This document shows, one piece after another, positions 17,080-24,776 of a stretch of DNA of 64,000 nt; within the stretch, counting starts at the first letter, position 1; every line of letters begins with the position of its first letter. Origin of the DNA: JASBZA01 sp964392065 (GTDB lineage: Bacteria > Bacillota > Clostridia > Saccharofermentanales > Fastidiosipilaceae). The notes beneath the pieces were generated by a model. The model was not told the origin of the DNA and did no database searches. It saw only the letters and a list, made by a program, of their open reading frames with translations. The translations under genes and the position numbers were made by a program. The stretch spans positions 8,133-72,132 of the forward strand of contig CAYMOG010000005.1 in assembly GCA_964392065.1 (NCBI GenBank), given 5' to 3'.

Positions 17080-18747
17080 TTAGGACAGACCGGTGATGAT
17101 GCCATCACGATCAATATCCATGTCCACAGCGGCTGGTTTTTTTGGCAATCCCGGCATAGTCATAATTGTACCTGTTAAGCATACAACAAACCCTGCTCCC
17201 GCATTAAGCTTTACATCTCTAACAGTAACATCGAAATCCCTGGGGGCTCCTAATTTCTTAGGATCATCTGAGAAAGAATACTGAGTTTTCGCCACACAAA
17301 TAGGCAAGTCGCCATAACCTTCCTTCTCAAATTTCTTGAATTTGCTTAATACACCCTTAGCGAAAACCACCTGATCCGCACGATAAATCTCGCCGGCTAC
17401 TTTTTTCATTTTTTCTTTTAGAGGTAGATCACTTTCGTAAATTGGAGCGAAATCACTTGGTTCATCACATAATTCAATGACCTTCTCGGCCAAATCCAAA
17501 CCGCCCTCTCCGCCTTTGGCGAAGACTTCAGACATAGCAATAGCACTACCCTCTTCCTTAACCTTATCCTCTAATAAGTGAATCTCAGCTTCCGTGTCTG
17601 TTGGAAATCGGTTTATTGCCACAACAACAGGAACACCAAATTTCTTCAAATTTTCAATATGTTGCGATAAATTCGCTACACCTTCGGCCAAAGCTTCAAG
17701 ATTTTCCTCACCTAAGTTCTCCTTCTCCACACCACCATTCATTTTCAACGCTCTAATTGTAGCTACAAGCACCACAGCATTAGGCTTAAGATTCGCTTGT
17801 CGGCAAACAATATCAAAAAACTTTTCTGCTCCTAAGTCCGCACCGAATCCAGCTTCCGTTACAACATAATCGGCTAATTTCAATGCCATCTTCGTAGCTA
17901 ATATGGAATTACAACCATGAGCAATATTAGCAAATGGTCCTCCATGAATAAGAGCGGGGGTATTTTCAATAGTCTGAACGAGGTTTGGCTTAATAGCATC
18001 CTTAAGAAGTAAAGCCATTGCACCAGTAGCACCTAAATCATTTGCTGTTACGGGCTCTTGACTATAGTTATAACCAATTATCATTTTCCCGAGACGTTCT
18101 TTTAAATCCTCTCTATCAGTAGCGAGGCATAGAATAGCCATAATTTCTGAAGCTACTGTAATATCATAACTGGCTTCTCTTGTAACACCATCTCCCTTTG
18201 CCCCTAACCCAATGACAATATTCCTTAGTGCGCGATCATTCATATCCACGACACGATTCCATAAAATGTGTTTAGGATCTAAGTTAAGAGGATTGCCCTG
18301 ATGAAGGCTGTTATCCACCATAGCTGCTAGGAGATTATGGGCACTACTTATTGCATGAAAATCTCCAGTGAAATGTAGATTGATATCATCCATAGGGAGC
18401 ACTTGGGCATAACCGCCACCCGCCGCGCCGCCCTTCACACCGAAGCACGGTCCCAATGATGGCTCGCGAAGTGTAGTAATGGCCTTCTTCCCTAATTTAT
18501 TTAGGGCCATCGATAATCCTACATTCGTTGTCGTCTTGCCTTCGCCCGCTGGTGTTGGGTTAATCGCGGTTACCAAAATCAGTTTCCCATCCTCATGGTT
18601 TTCTCTCGAGCTCAAAGCATCTAGATTAATCTTCGCTTTATCTCTCCCGTACTGTTCATATTCTTCAGCATTTAGCCCAAGATTTTCAGCAATTTCTGCA
18701 ATCGGTAAGAGCTTACTCTCTTGTGCAATTTGTACGTCACTTTTCAT
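17080..18747 (-). CDS. fhs: Formate-tetrahydrofolate ligase
   Basis: ATP-dependent synthesis of 10-formyl-THF from formate, feeding purine synthesis and, in acetogens, the methyl branch of the Wood-Ljungdahl pathway. 555 aa is the standard length. The P-loop-like ATP motif is TPAGEGKTTTNVGLS (about residue 65), followed by REPSLGPCFGVKGGAAGGGYAQVLPMDDINLHFTGDFHAI region (key: REPSLGPCFGVKGGAAGGG). PGLPKKPAA stands near the C-terminus. It is transcribed alone; GGAG lies before the ATG. No other Wood-Ljungdahl gene is in the window, so a one-carbon housekeeping role is the safer reading. Confidence 0.97.
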   Translation of the reverse strand: MKSDVQIAQESKLLPIAEIAENLGLNAEEYEQYGRDKAKINLDALSSRENHEDGKLILVTAINPTPAGEGKTTTNVGLSMALNKLGKKAITTLREPSLGPCFGVKGGAAGGGYAQVLPMDDINLHFTGDFHAISSAHNLLAAMVDNSLHQGNPLNLDPKHILWNRVVDMNDRALRNIVIGLGAKGDGVTREASYDITVASEIMAILCLATDREDLKERLGKMIIGYNYSQEPVTANDLGATGAMALLLKDAIKPNLVQTIENTPALIHGGPFANIAHGCNSILATKMALKLADYVVTEAGFGADLGAEKFFDIVCRQANLKPNAVVLVATIRALKMNGGVEKENLGEENLEALAEGVANLSQHIENLKKFGVPVVVAINRFPTDTEAEIHLLEDKVKEEGSAIAMSEVFAKGGEGGLDLAEKVIELCDEPSDFAPIYESDLPLKEKMKKVAGEIYRADQVVFAKGVLSKFKKFEKEGYGDLPICVAKTQYSFSDDPKKLGAPRDFDVTVRDVKLNAGAGFVVCLTGTIMTMPGLPKKPAAVDMDIDRDGIITGLS

Positions 18748-18825
18748 CGGGTTCTCCTTACTAATCGTTTGCTTTCATTGTGCCATAAATGTTTCGAATT
18801 AAACATAATAAATACCAAGAATTTC

Positions 18826-19293
18826 CTACAATTCAGGAAATGCATAATCTATATAATAAGGTTCGTAAACAAGTGTTCGAAAACCTAAACGTTCATACAA
18901 ACCCTTCGCTCCAATATTCTCAGGTTCCACCTCTAGGCGTATCCTTCTCACCTTATTCTGATATTCAGTAAGGATATAATTAATAAAATAGCTGCCTAGA
19001 CCTTGACCTTGGAAATCTTGTCTTATATAAACCTCTTCAATCCATAGTACAAAACCACCCGCTTCATTAGAATAAGCAAAGGAAATCTGTCCATATCCCG
19101 CAAGGTCCGAATTAGAATACAGCAAAAAAGCATTGGCTAGATTTCGATTCTCCATAATATATTGGAAGGTACGCTGATAGTGAGATCTTGGAATTGGCTT
19201 ATGCACACCGTCTGAATGATAAAATTCATCCACCAAAGTGAAAAAGTCTAATTTATCATCTGTTTCTATTTCTCTACACGTTATTTGTTTCAT
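18826..19293 (-). CDS. GNAT family N-acetyltransferase
   Basis: A 155-aa acetyltransferase. Motif A is clear: LWIEEVYIRQDFQGQGLGSYFINYIL, with the Q/R-x-x-G-x-G/A acetyl-CoA loop (QGQGLG), then RIRLEVEPENIGAKGLYERLGF, the usual motif B. The N-terminal region (DDKLDFFTLVDEFYHSD) resembles the aminoglycoside-type GNAT subgroup, but the acceptor is unknown. Likely monocistronic, with a weak ribosome-binding site, between fhs and a gene-poor stretch. Confidence 0.83.
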   Translation of the reverse strand: MKQITCREIETDDKLDFFTLVDEFYHSDGVHKPIPRSHYQRTFQYIMENRNLANAFLLYSNSDLAGYGQISFAYSNEAGGFVLWIEEVYIRQDFQGQGLGSYFINYILTEYQNKVRRIRLEVEPENIGAKGLYERLGFRTLVYEPYYIDYAFPEL

Positions 19294-19320
19294 AGAACTA
19301 TTCTAACAAATTATCAAGGT

Positions 19321-19356
19321 AAAAAGGAAGGACTCTAGTAGCCACAACCAGAGTCC
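19321..19356 (-). terminator. Terminator-like hairpin upstream of the GNAT gene
   Basis: On the minus strand GGACTCT (19356-19350) pairs with AGAGTCC (19336-19330) across a 13-nt loop and is followed by TTCCTTTTT. This is the form of an intrinsic terminator for transcription entering from the right. No intact gene stands to its right before the tRNA terminator, so it may mark the end of a lost gene. Confidence 0.5.
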
Positions 19357-19860
19357 CAAACAAGAGGAGAAAAATAATGAAAAAAGAGGAGTAACAAACG
19401 CATTTGTTACATGTACATTATTGAATATGAATCTGTTCTTAGAATTAAGCAAATGTGAAGAAAAACTGAAATGCTTTCAAATACACGTAATAAGATAATA
19501 CTATTCACTTTTTTGAATGTTTTTTGATATTTAATCCATGGTTGTATGCTCTTTTAACCAAAGGTTAAGAAAAAGCTGATAATTAATTTAATTGCTATAT
19601 AAAGATCCCTCTAGCATGTTTAATATGAAATTGTGCGTACATCTTACTCTCATAACGCTATTTAGTGTTGGAAATATTAAAACACAGAGTTTAGTCCATC
19701 AAATAGATTTCAATAAGCTTATCCATTTGGTGAAGTAAAGTCCTATTGGGGGACTCCTCGAAATTGAAGGAGCTGCTGGTGATACTGTAGAGATTTTTAT
19801 TAGGTAGGACTATTTATGAGAATCGAAAGTGAAAAAGATTTTTTTTGGATAACAAAGAAG
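19357..19860. other. Gene-free stretch with small hairpin and decayed frames
   Basis: No convincing gene. A perfect 8-bp inverted repeat, GTAACAAA/TTTGTTAC with loop CGCA, lies at 19391-19410, bracketed by AAGAGGAG-like sites and tiny open frames (a five-codon frame beginning at 19377 and a 15-codon frame after the hairpin). From about 19619 a plus-strand frame of 40 codons ends at a stop, then continues 22 codons to a second stop. It looks like decayed DNA beside a tRNA cluster rather than a functional locus. Confidence 0.5.
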
Positions 19861-19902
19861 AAAATAAAACCCCCTGAATTCTAATAATTTCAGGGGGATT
19901 TT
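19861..19902 (-). terminator. Intrinsic terminator of the tRNA-Gly/tRNA-Arg transcript
   Basis: CCCCCTGAA (19870-19878) pairs with TTCAGGGGG (19889-19897). On the minus strand the stem is followed by TTTTATTTT, and on the plus strand by TTTTA, so it can work in both directions. It lies 10 bp past the tRNA-Arg 3' end. Confidence 0.85.
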
Positions 19903-19906
19903 ACTG

Positions 19907-19983
19907 TGGTGAGCCCAGAGGGATTCGAACCCCCGACCCACAGCTTAGAAGGCTGTTGCTCTATCCAGCTGAGCTATGGACCC
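19907..19983 (-). tRNA. tRNA-Arg(TCT)
   Basis: A 77-nt tRNA with encoded CCA. The acceptor arms GGGTCCA and TGGGCTC pair with one G-T wobble, the T-arm is GGGGGTTCGAATCCCTC and the anticodon loop CTTCTAA carries TCT. It is cotranscribed with tRNA-Gly 13 nt upstream. Confidence 0.97.
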
Positions 19984-19996
19984 ATAGACAAAAAAA

Positions 19997-20070
19997 TGGA
20001 GCAGGTGAAGGGAATCGAACCCTCACAATCAGCTTGGAAGGCTGATGTTCTACCACTAAACTACACCTGC
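19997..20070 (-). tRNA. tRNA-Gly(TCC)
   Basis: A 74-nt tRNA with encoded CCA. GCAGGTG at the 5' end pairs with CACCTGC, the T-arm is GAGGGTTCGATTCCCTT and the anticodon loop CTTCCAA carries TCC. It is the first gene of a two-tRNA minus-strand unit. Confidence 0.97.
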
Positions 20071-20099
20071 ATCTCCAACACTCTTAAAAGTGCTTGACT

Positions 20100-20128
20100 A
20101 TCTTATAACAAAGTAAAAAATTTTGCAA
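20100..20128 (-). promoter_or_regulatory. Probable promoter of the tRNA-Gly/tRNA-Arg unit
   Basis: On the minus strand TTGCAA (20128-20123) and TAAGAT (20105-20100) are separated by 17 bp; TATAAG two bases earlier is an alternative -10. The predicted start is about 25 nt before tRNA-Gly. Confidence 0.5.
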
Positions 20129-20331
20129 GGGTCAGAAGAAAAATTTTGCGAATTGAGATTTCAAGTTTGATTATAGAATAATGCATATGAAACAATTAGA
20201 TTACTTCTATACTTTTCCTAGATCAGCTTGAGGCAGCAAAAATCCAGTAGAATTTAGAGACAAACAGATTCACTCGTACTTAATGCAAGGAGACGTTTGG
20301 ACTCATAACTGTTCTTTTTTGGATATAAATG
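20129..20331. other. Gene-free stretch between tRNA promoter and lipoprotein terminator
   Basis: No gene supported. A plus-strand frame from ATG 20187 to TGA 20373 is open for 62 codons apart from one TGA at 20229-20231; it has no ribosome-binding site and runs into the GC-rich terminator hairpin, so I treat it as chance or strongly decayed sequence. Confidence 0.4.
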
Positions 20332-20364
20332 GACCCCCTCCGGTTGGTCCAACTATTGGGGGTC
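20332..20364 (-). terminator. Hairpin downstream of the small lipoprotein gene
   Basis: GACCCCC (20332-20338) pairs with GGGGGTC (20358-20364); inside the loop TTGGACCAA can form a smaller stem. It begins 43 bp past the lipoprotein stop. The minus-strand tail is only mildly T-rich (CATTTATATCC). Confidence 0.5.
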
Positions 20365-20406
20365 ACTCTAATTGAATAAGGTATTCTAATTTCAGTTCAG
20401 AATTCC

Positions 20407-21009
20407 TTAGGCTTCGTTTTCCATTAATTTATCACATAAATCTAAAATATTTTTGGCTTGTTGTGCATCTTGCACTCTAAATGTACGACTTGGGTCCACC
20501 AAGGATTTAGGAAGGAAATCACCATCAATAAAATACACATCTTCCTCATTATTGTATATGATTCGTACAAAAGGACCGTCTCGACTGTATTTATCCTGGA
20601 AAATAATATCTTTTCTTTGTAGTTCATCGAATCGATCCCTTGTTTCAGAAACTTCTAGATCAAGAATCCTATTTAATAACTCTATAATTTCATCTACACG
20701 AGCTTGAGCCGTAAAATAATGTACACCATCATTGGCTATCTTCATCTGTTCCAGTTTCCCAAGATCAAATGAAGATTCCGTGTTATGTGTATTAATTATA
20801 CCTCCGAGTTTTTCTTCTATAATAAATTCGCCGTTATAATTCAAATTCCCAGTCGGGTTTGTCAACGTACTAGAGACTTTAGAAGTATCTTGTTCGTTAA
20901 TACGAATTGAGTCAGATACATGAACGTTTTTATTCTCTTGCATAAAACAAGAAGATAGAACAAGGATTAGAATTGCTGACATTAATAGGGCTACGTGCTT
21001 TTTTATCAT
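20407..21009 (-). CDS. Small predicted lipoprotein of unknown function
   Basis: A 200-aa protein I do not recognise. MIKKHVALLMSAILILVLSSC is a lipoprotein signal with a lipobox ending at Cys21, so it should be tethered to the outer face of the membrane. The mature part is polar and Asp/Glu-rich, with ELLNRILDLEVSETRDRFDELQRKD near the middle. Start chosen at ATG 21009 because AAAGGTGGG lies 5 nt upstream; a GTG three codons earlier is inside that site. Its upstream neighbours are a decayed peptidase-like gene and a tandem CAP protein, so this is a small surface-protein neighbourhood. Confidence 0.75.
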   Translation of the reverse strand: MIKKHVALLMSAILILVLSSCFMQENKNVHVSDSIRINEQDTSKVSSTLTNPTGNLNYNGEFIIEEKLGGIINTHNTESSFDLGKLEQMKIANDGVHYFTAQARVDEIIELLNRILDLEVSETRDRFDELQRKDIIFQDKYSRDGPFVRIIYNNEEDVYFIDGDFLPKSLVDPSRTFRVQDAQQAKNILDLCDKLMENEA

Positions 21010-21043
21010 ACTTCCCACCTTTCATAAATTAGAGTAAATTCTC

Positions 21044-21376
21044 TTAATGAGTGACGACACTTATAAAGTCATTGGCATCTGTCCAAAGCACAAAATAATC
21101 TACAGCTGTTGTATCCCATGTATTGTGAACATAAACATATTAATCTTCAGTTGTAAGGCCAGCTTAACTTATTATGTAAACAGCATGTTTTTCTTCATTT
21201 AAACTTAACCATAAGAATACCGATATTTTTTTACGCTTATATAATAAATCGAAACGTGTGAAAAGTAAATGTCTTTTTAGAAGTACTATGTGTCTCTTAA
21301 GTGATATGGCATAGTCTGCACCGATAAAACCTTCATGTTTTAAATACAACAAAAACACGCTAGTTGAATTCTCCAA
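21044..21376 (-). pseudogene. Decayed exported-protein fragment, possibly a C39-like peptidase
   Basis: One minus-strand frame reads through about 110 codons with two in-frame TAA stops (21164-21166 and 21140-21142) before its final stop at 21044. After the stops the translation is clearly protein-like: YVYVHNTWDTTAVDYFVLW, then TDANDFISVVTH. The segment NEEKHAV before the first stop followed by YVHNTWDTT resembles the His and Asn/Asp region of papain-like C39-family peptidases (H-A-V, then H-x-T-W-D). No intact N-terminus or catalytic Cys is visible. A sequencing error is an alternative explanation for one stop but not readily for two. Confidence 0.5.
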
Positions 21377-21460
21377 ACTACACTAGAAATAATTCTAGAA
21401 CTTAGATTCTTAGTTCTCTAACGAATCAATTTATTCCTCTTAGGAAGTATGCCTACATAA

Positions 21461-22510
21461 TTAATTAGTAAATACAAGGACGATATATAATCCACCATCT
21501 CTTCTATTAACGGAGATACCTAAATTCTGGAAGTTCCCATTCAATATATGAGAACCTTGAGCAGAATGTATCCAAGAGAGCACGAGATTTCTCGCGCTTT
21601 GATCCATATTACTTACGTGATCAATCACTTCAGCATGGTTAGCTGATCTAATATTCAAATCTGCGAGAACAGTATGCCAACTGACTCCATCGGGTCGCCA
21701 ATGACTAAAGCGAAATGGAAGTTCCATGGCGCGTATAGAAGCAGCATCTTCTATCGCTAGGGATCGGTTTAAATTAGAGTAACCATAATGCTGTCTAAAT
21801 TCATTTACATATTCATACAGCAGTGCCACTATTTGACTATCTGAATATGAACTTAGATAGGGTTCAGAATAATCTTCTACGAGTAGAAGAACAATATAAT
21901 ACTGTCCATTTTCTTCGACTGCAGATATTGCCATACTTGTGAAATCTGGCAAAAGAATATTACTCTTATTATTTGCGTCTTGAAGCCAGGTCAAAACGAC
22001 ATCTTGTGCAGTATACCGAACATCCGCTATGGCATGATTTTCGACCGCCTGACGAAATAAATAGAGGTTCTCCTCAAGAGCCGTTTGGAAATTCGAACCA
22101 TCTGGCCTCTCATAACCTTCTGTGTTTTTAAATTCTTCTGCCCTAATATTCGCTACATGTTTTAAATTTTTGTTCAAAGATAAAACATCCAAACCTTCTT
22201 CTTCTCTGGCCTTATTTACGGCCGAAAGAATCTCATTAGAGTAGTTTTCTAAAGTTTCCCTTCTAAACTCTGTAGTTACCTCCGTCAATGGAGGAGTCGT
22301 AGTACTCATATTGGGATTTGAACTAGCTTGCTGCGAGCTAATACTATGATTTTCAGCTGTTTCATACACGGATTGCGAAGTATAAGAGGATGTCCCCTCA
22401 GTTTCTCTTGTTATCTCTTCTGTACGATTCTTAGAAATAATGAATAAAACGCCTACTGTAATAAGTAGAACAATCACGAGTATTATGCGCTTTTTCAGAG
22501 TATTTTCCAT
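21461..22510 (-). CDS. Membrane-anchored protein with two CAP (SCP/PR-1) domains
   Basis: A 349-aa exported protein: a basic N-terminus and one transmembrane helix (about residues 8-25), a Ser/Thr-rich linker to about residue 90, then two CAP-like domains (about 95-215 and 225-349). The second has the family's FSHWRPDGVSWHTVL motif. The first has GYERPDGSNFQTAL in the same place, so its His is missing. CAP domains in bacteria occur in surface or spore-coat proteins such as YkwD; function is not established. It lies 16 bp upstream of ppk's stop side and in the same direction, but a separate promoter is possible. Confidence 0.8.
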   Translation of the reverse strand: MENTLKKRIILVIVLLITVGVLFIISKNRTEEITRETEGTSSYTSQSVYETAENHSISSQQASSNPNMSTTTPPLTEVTTEFRRETLENYSNEILSAVNKAREEEGLDVLSLNKNLKHVANIRAEEFKNTEGYERPDGSNFQTALEENLYLFRQAVENHAIADVRYTAQDVVLTWLQDANNKSNILLPDFTSMAISAVEENGQYYIVLLLVEDYSEPYLSSYSDSQIVALLYEYVNEFRQHYGYSNLNRSLAIEDAASIRAMELPFRFSHWRPDGVSWHTVLADLNIRSANHAEVIDHVSNMDQSARNLVLSWIHSAQGSHILNGNFQNLGISVNRRDGGLYIVLVFTN

Positions 22511-22526
22511 CTATTATTCCTTATTA

Positions 22527-24773
22527 TTAATCATCTTCTAGCATGTCACTGGCATCCGTTTGGCTGAAACGTAAATTATCTTTTGAATGAATAGGTTGAA
22601 ACTTTCTTGTTTCCATCTGATTTCCAGTTGAACCTGAAAGCTCCATCGCCAATTCTTCTTGCTTCACCATACAGTCTAGTAGTTCTTTGCCTCGGCGATC
22701 TAACTTCTTATAGCTGCCATCGGTTTGCATGATATTCGAACGTTCTGTATCTCTGTACTGGATATCCATAATTTCTTTTACTCGGCTCTTACATTCCGCG
22801 TCTTCAACAGGAAATAACAATTCCACACGTCGGTCGAGATTCCTGGACATCCAATCCGCACTCGATAAGTAGATTTCTTCTTTGCCATCATTTGCAAACA
22901 CATAAATTCTACTATGTTCCAAGTATCGACCCGTTATTGATCGCACCCGAATATTTGTAGATAATCCTGGAACACCTACCCTGAGACAACAGATGCCGCG
23001 GACAATAAGGTCAATTTGCACGCCCGCTTCGCTTGCTTCATAGAGTTTCCTAATGATTCCTTCATCTACCAAAGAATTCATCTTTGCATGAATATAAGCT
23101 TCTCTTCCCGCATGCGCATTTTGTATTTCTCTGTCAATAAGATCATAAAAGCGCTGTCGCAACCAGAATGGTGCAATAGTTAAGCGGTTCCAGCTCATGG
23201 GTTCAGAATAGCCTGTAATCATATTGAAAAATTCTGTTGCATCAGAACCATAACTTTCAGCTACAGTAAATATCCCCAAGTCCGTATAAATTTTTGCAGT
23301 TGTATCATTATAGTTACCAGTACCTAAGTGTAAATAGCGCCTAATACCTTCGTCTTCTTCTCTTACTACGAGGGTAATTTTACTATGTGTTTTCAGTCCA
23401 ACTAAACCATAGATAACATGGCAGCCTGCTTGCTCTAGACGTTTTGCCCACTGAATATTATTTTCTTCGTCAAACCTTGCTTTCAATTCTACAAGAACAA
23501 GTACTTGTTTGCCATTTAGAGCTGCTTCTTCTAAGTATTGAATAATTGGGGAGTTTCCTGATACACGGTATAGTGTTTGTTTAATGGCAAGAACGCTCGG
23601 GTCTTTGGCCGCCTGTTTAACAAACTCTAAAACAGGGTCAAAAGATTCATAAGGTAAACTTAAGAATATATCTCCTCCAGAAATAAGTTCGAAAATGTTG
23701 TCAAGTGGTTTATTGACAAGCATAGCTGGAGTTTGTGGAGTATAGGGAGGGTAATGGAGGTGTCTTTTGTAGTTAAGTTCATTAGCTCTGGATAGTTTAC
23801 CTAGAAAGGACAAATCCAAGGGACCCGGGACATGATAGATATCTTCTTCGGAAACATGCATCATACTTTTCAATCGATCTAATATTCTAGGCGAGACATC
23901 GTCTCGCACGGCTAAATGAATCACTTCACCCCACTGCCTCTGACGTAATTGTTTCTCAATTTCGGTCAATAAATCTGGAGTGTCCTCTTCATCTAAATCC
24001 ATAACAGAATTTCTAAGCACACGATACATACAGCGGGCCACAATATTTAAGTTATGGAAAACTTCATCTAAGTATTCGTTGATAATGTCTTCTAGAAGTA
24101 TATAACAATGCGTCTTTCTAGGATCTAGGCCTTCTCTCAAGGCATAATTTCTTGATGGGAGTCTTACTAGTCGAGGGACGCCACTAGGTACCTGAACGGT
24201 AGCAAAATGCAGATTATGATCGGACTTATCTGAATGCTCTAGAAGCACAGCTATGTTTAGACTCATCGTAGGAATTAATGGAAAAGGCCTTCCCTGATCG
24301 ACTGCCATTGGCGTTAAGGTCGGATATAGAGTCGTCTTATAATAATCATATATAAACTCCGTTTGATCTTCACTTAAACGCTCCGGTGTGAGGATGAAAA
24401 TACTTTCCTTCTCCAGTCTAGGTAAGAGTTGCCGATTATACGTGCTATATTGTTTAGGCAAGAACTCATGAAGCGTTTCACTTATTGCGGTTAGTTGTTC
24501 TTTGGCCGTTAGATCCGCTATGTCTCTTGTATAGTTATTACTTTCCACTTGATCCTTGAGCGAGGCAATACGTACCATGACAAATTCATCTTGATTGGAT
24601 TGGGTTATAGATAGAAAACTCAAGCGTTCTAGAAGGGGGGTTTCGTTATCTCTTGCTTCCCAGAGAATTCTCTCATTGAAACGTAGCCAACTAATTTCTC
24701 GGTTGATAAACATATCCGATCTGGTGAAGTTAGTTTCTTTTGATTTTGTTTTCTTACTCGAGCCTTTCGCCAT
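22527..24773 (-). CDS. ppk: Polyphosphate kinase 1
   Basis: Reversibly transfers the gamma phosphate of ATP to polyphosphate. The 748-aa protein is a little longer than typical (about 690-720), mostly from a charged Lys-rich start and tail. The N domain begins FINREISWLRFNERILWEA; the two PLD-like C domains carry ELKARFDEENNIQWAK, the phospho-acceptor His in VGLKTHSKITLVVR, HLGTGNYNDTTAKIY and the second His in EHSRIYVFAN. Three bases separate it from ppx, so kinase and phosphatase are cotranscribed, as in several other bacteria. Confidence 0.96.
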   Translation of the reverse strand: MAKGSSKKTKSKETNFTRSDMFINREISWLRFNERILWEARDNETPLLERLSFLSITQSNQDEFVMVRIASLKDQVESNNYTRDIADLTAKEQLTAISETLHEFLPKQYSTYNRQLLPRLEKESIFILTPERLSEDQTEFIYDYYKTTLYPTLTPMAVDQGRPFPLIPTMSLNIAVLLEHSDKSDHNLHFATVQVPSGVPRLVRLPSRNYALREGLDPRKTHCYILLEDIINEYLDEVFHNLNIVARCMYRVLRNSVMDLDEEDTPDLLTEIEKQLRQRQWGEVIHLAVRDDVSPRILDRLKSMMHVSEEDIYHVPGPLDLSFLGKLSRANELNYKRHLHYPPYTPQTPAMLVNKPLDNIFELISGGDIFLSLPYESFDPVLEFVKQAAKDPSVLAIKQTLYRVSGNSPIIQYLEEAALNGKQVLVLVELKARFDEENNIQWAKRLEQAGCHVIYGLVGLKTHSKITLVVREEDEGIRRYLHLGTGNYNDTTAKIYTDLGIFTVAESYGSDATEFFNMITGYSEPMSWNRLTIAPFWLRQRFYDLIDREIQNAHAGREAYIHAKMNSLVDEGIIRKLYEASEAGVQIDLIVRGICCLRVGVPGLSTNIRVRSITGRYLEHSRIYVFANDGKEEIYLSSADWMSRNLDRRVELLFPVEDAECKSRVKEIMDIQYRDTERSNIMQTDGSYKKLDRRGKELLDCMVKQEELAMELSGSTGNQMETRKFQPIHSKDNLRFSQTDASDMLEDD

Positions 24774-24776
24774 AAC

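Noticed and set aside
18748..18825. Possible tetrahydrofolate riboswitch before fhs.
   Set aside because: The gap is about 78 bp and lacks the needed paired elements.
19735..19800. Frame reading GGLLEIEGAAG resembles the Cas1 LLGIEGAAA motif.
   Set aside because: Only about nine residues match, there is a stop on each side, no other Cas1 or Cas2 sequence is near, and no repeat array is visible.
20187..20375. Plus-strand frame of 62 codons with one internal TGA, possibly a selenoprotein or pseudogene.
   Set aside because: No ribosome-binding site, no selenocysteine insertion structure, and its end is the GC-rich terminator hairpin of the lipoprotein; most likely chance.
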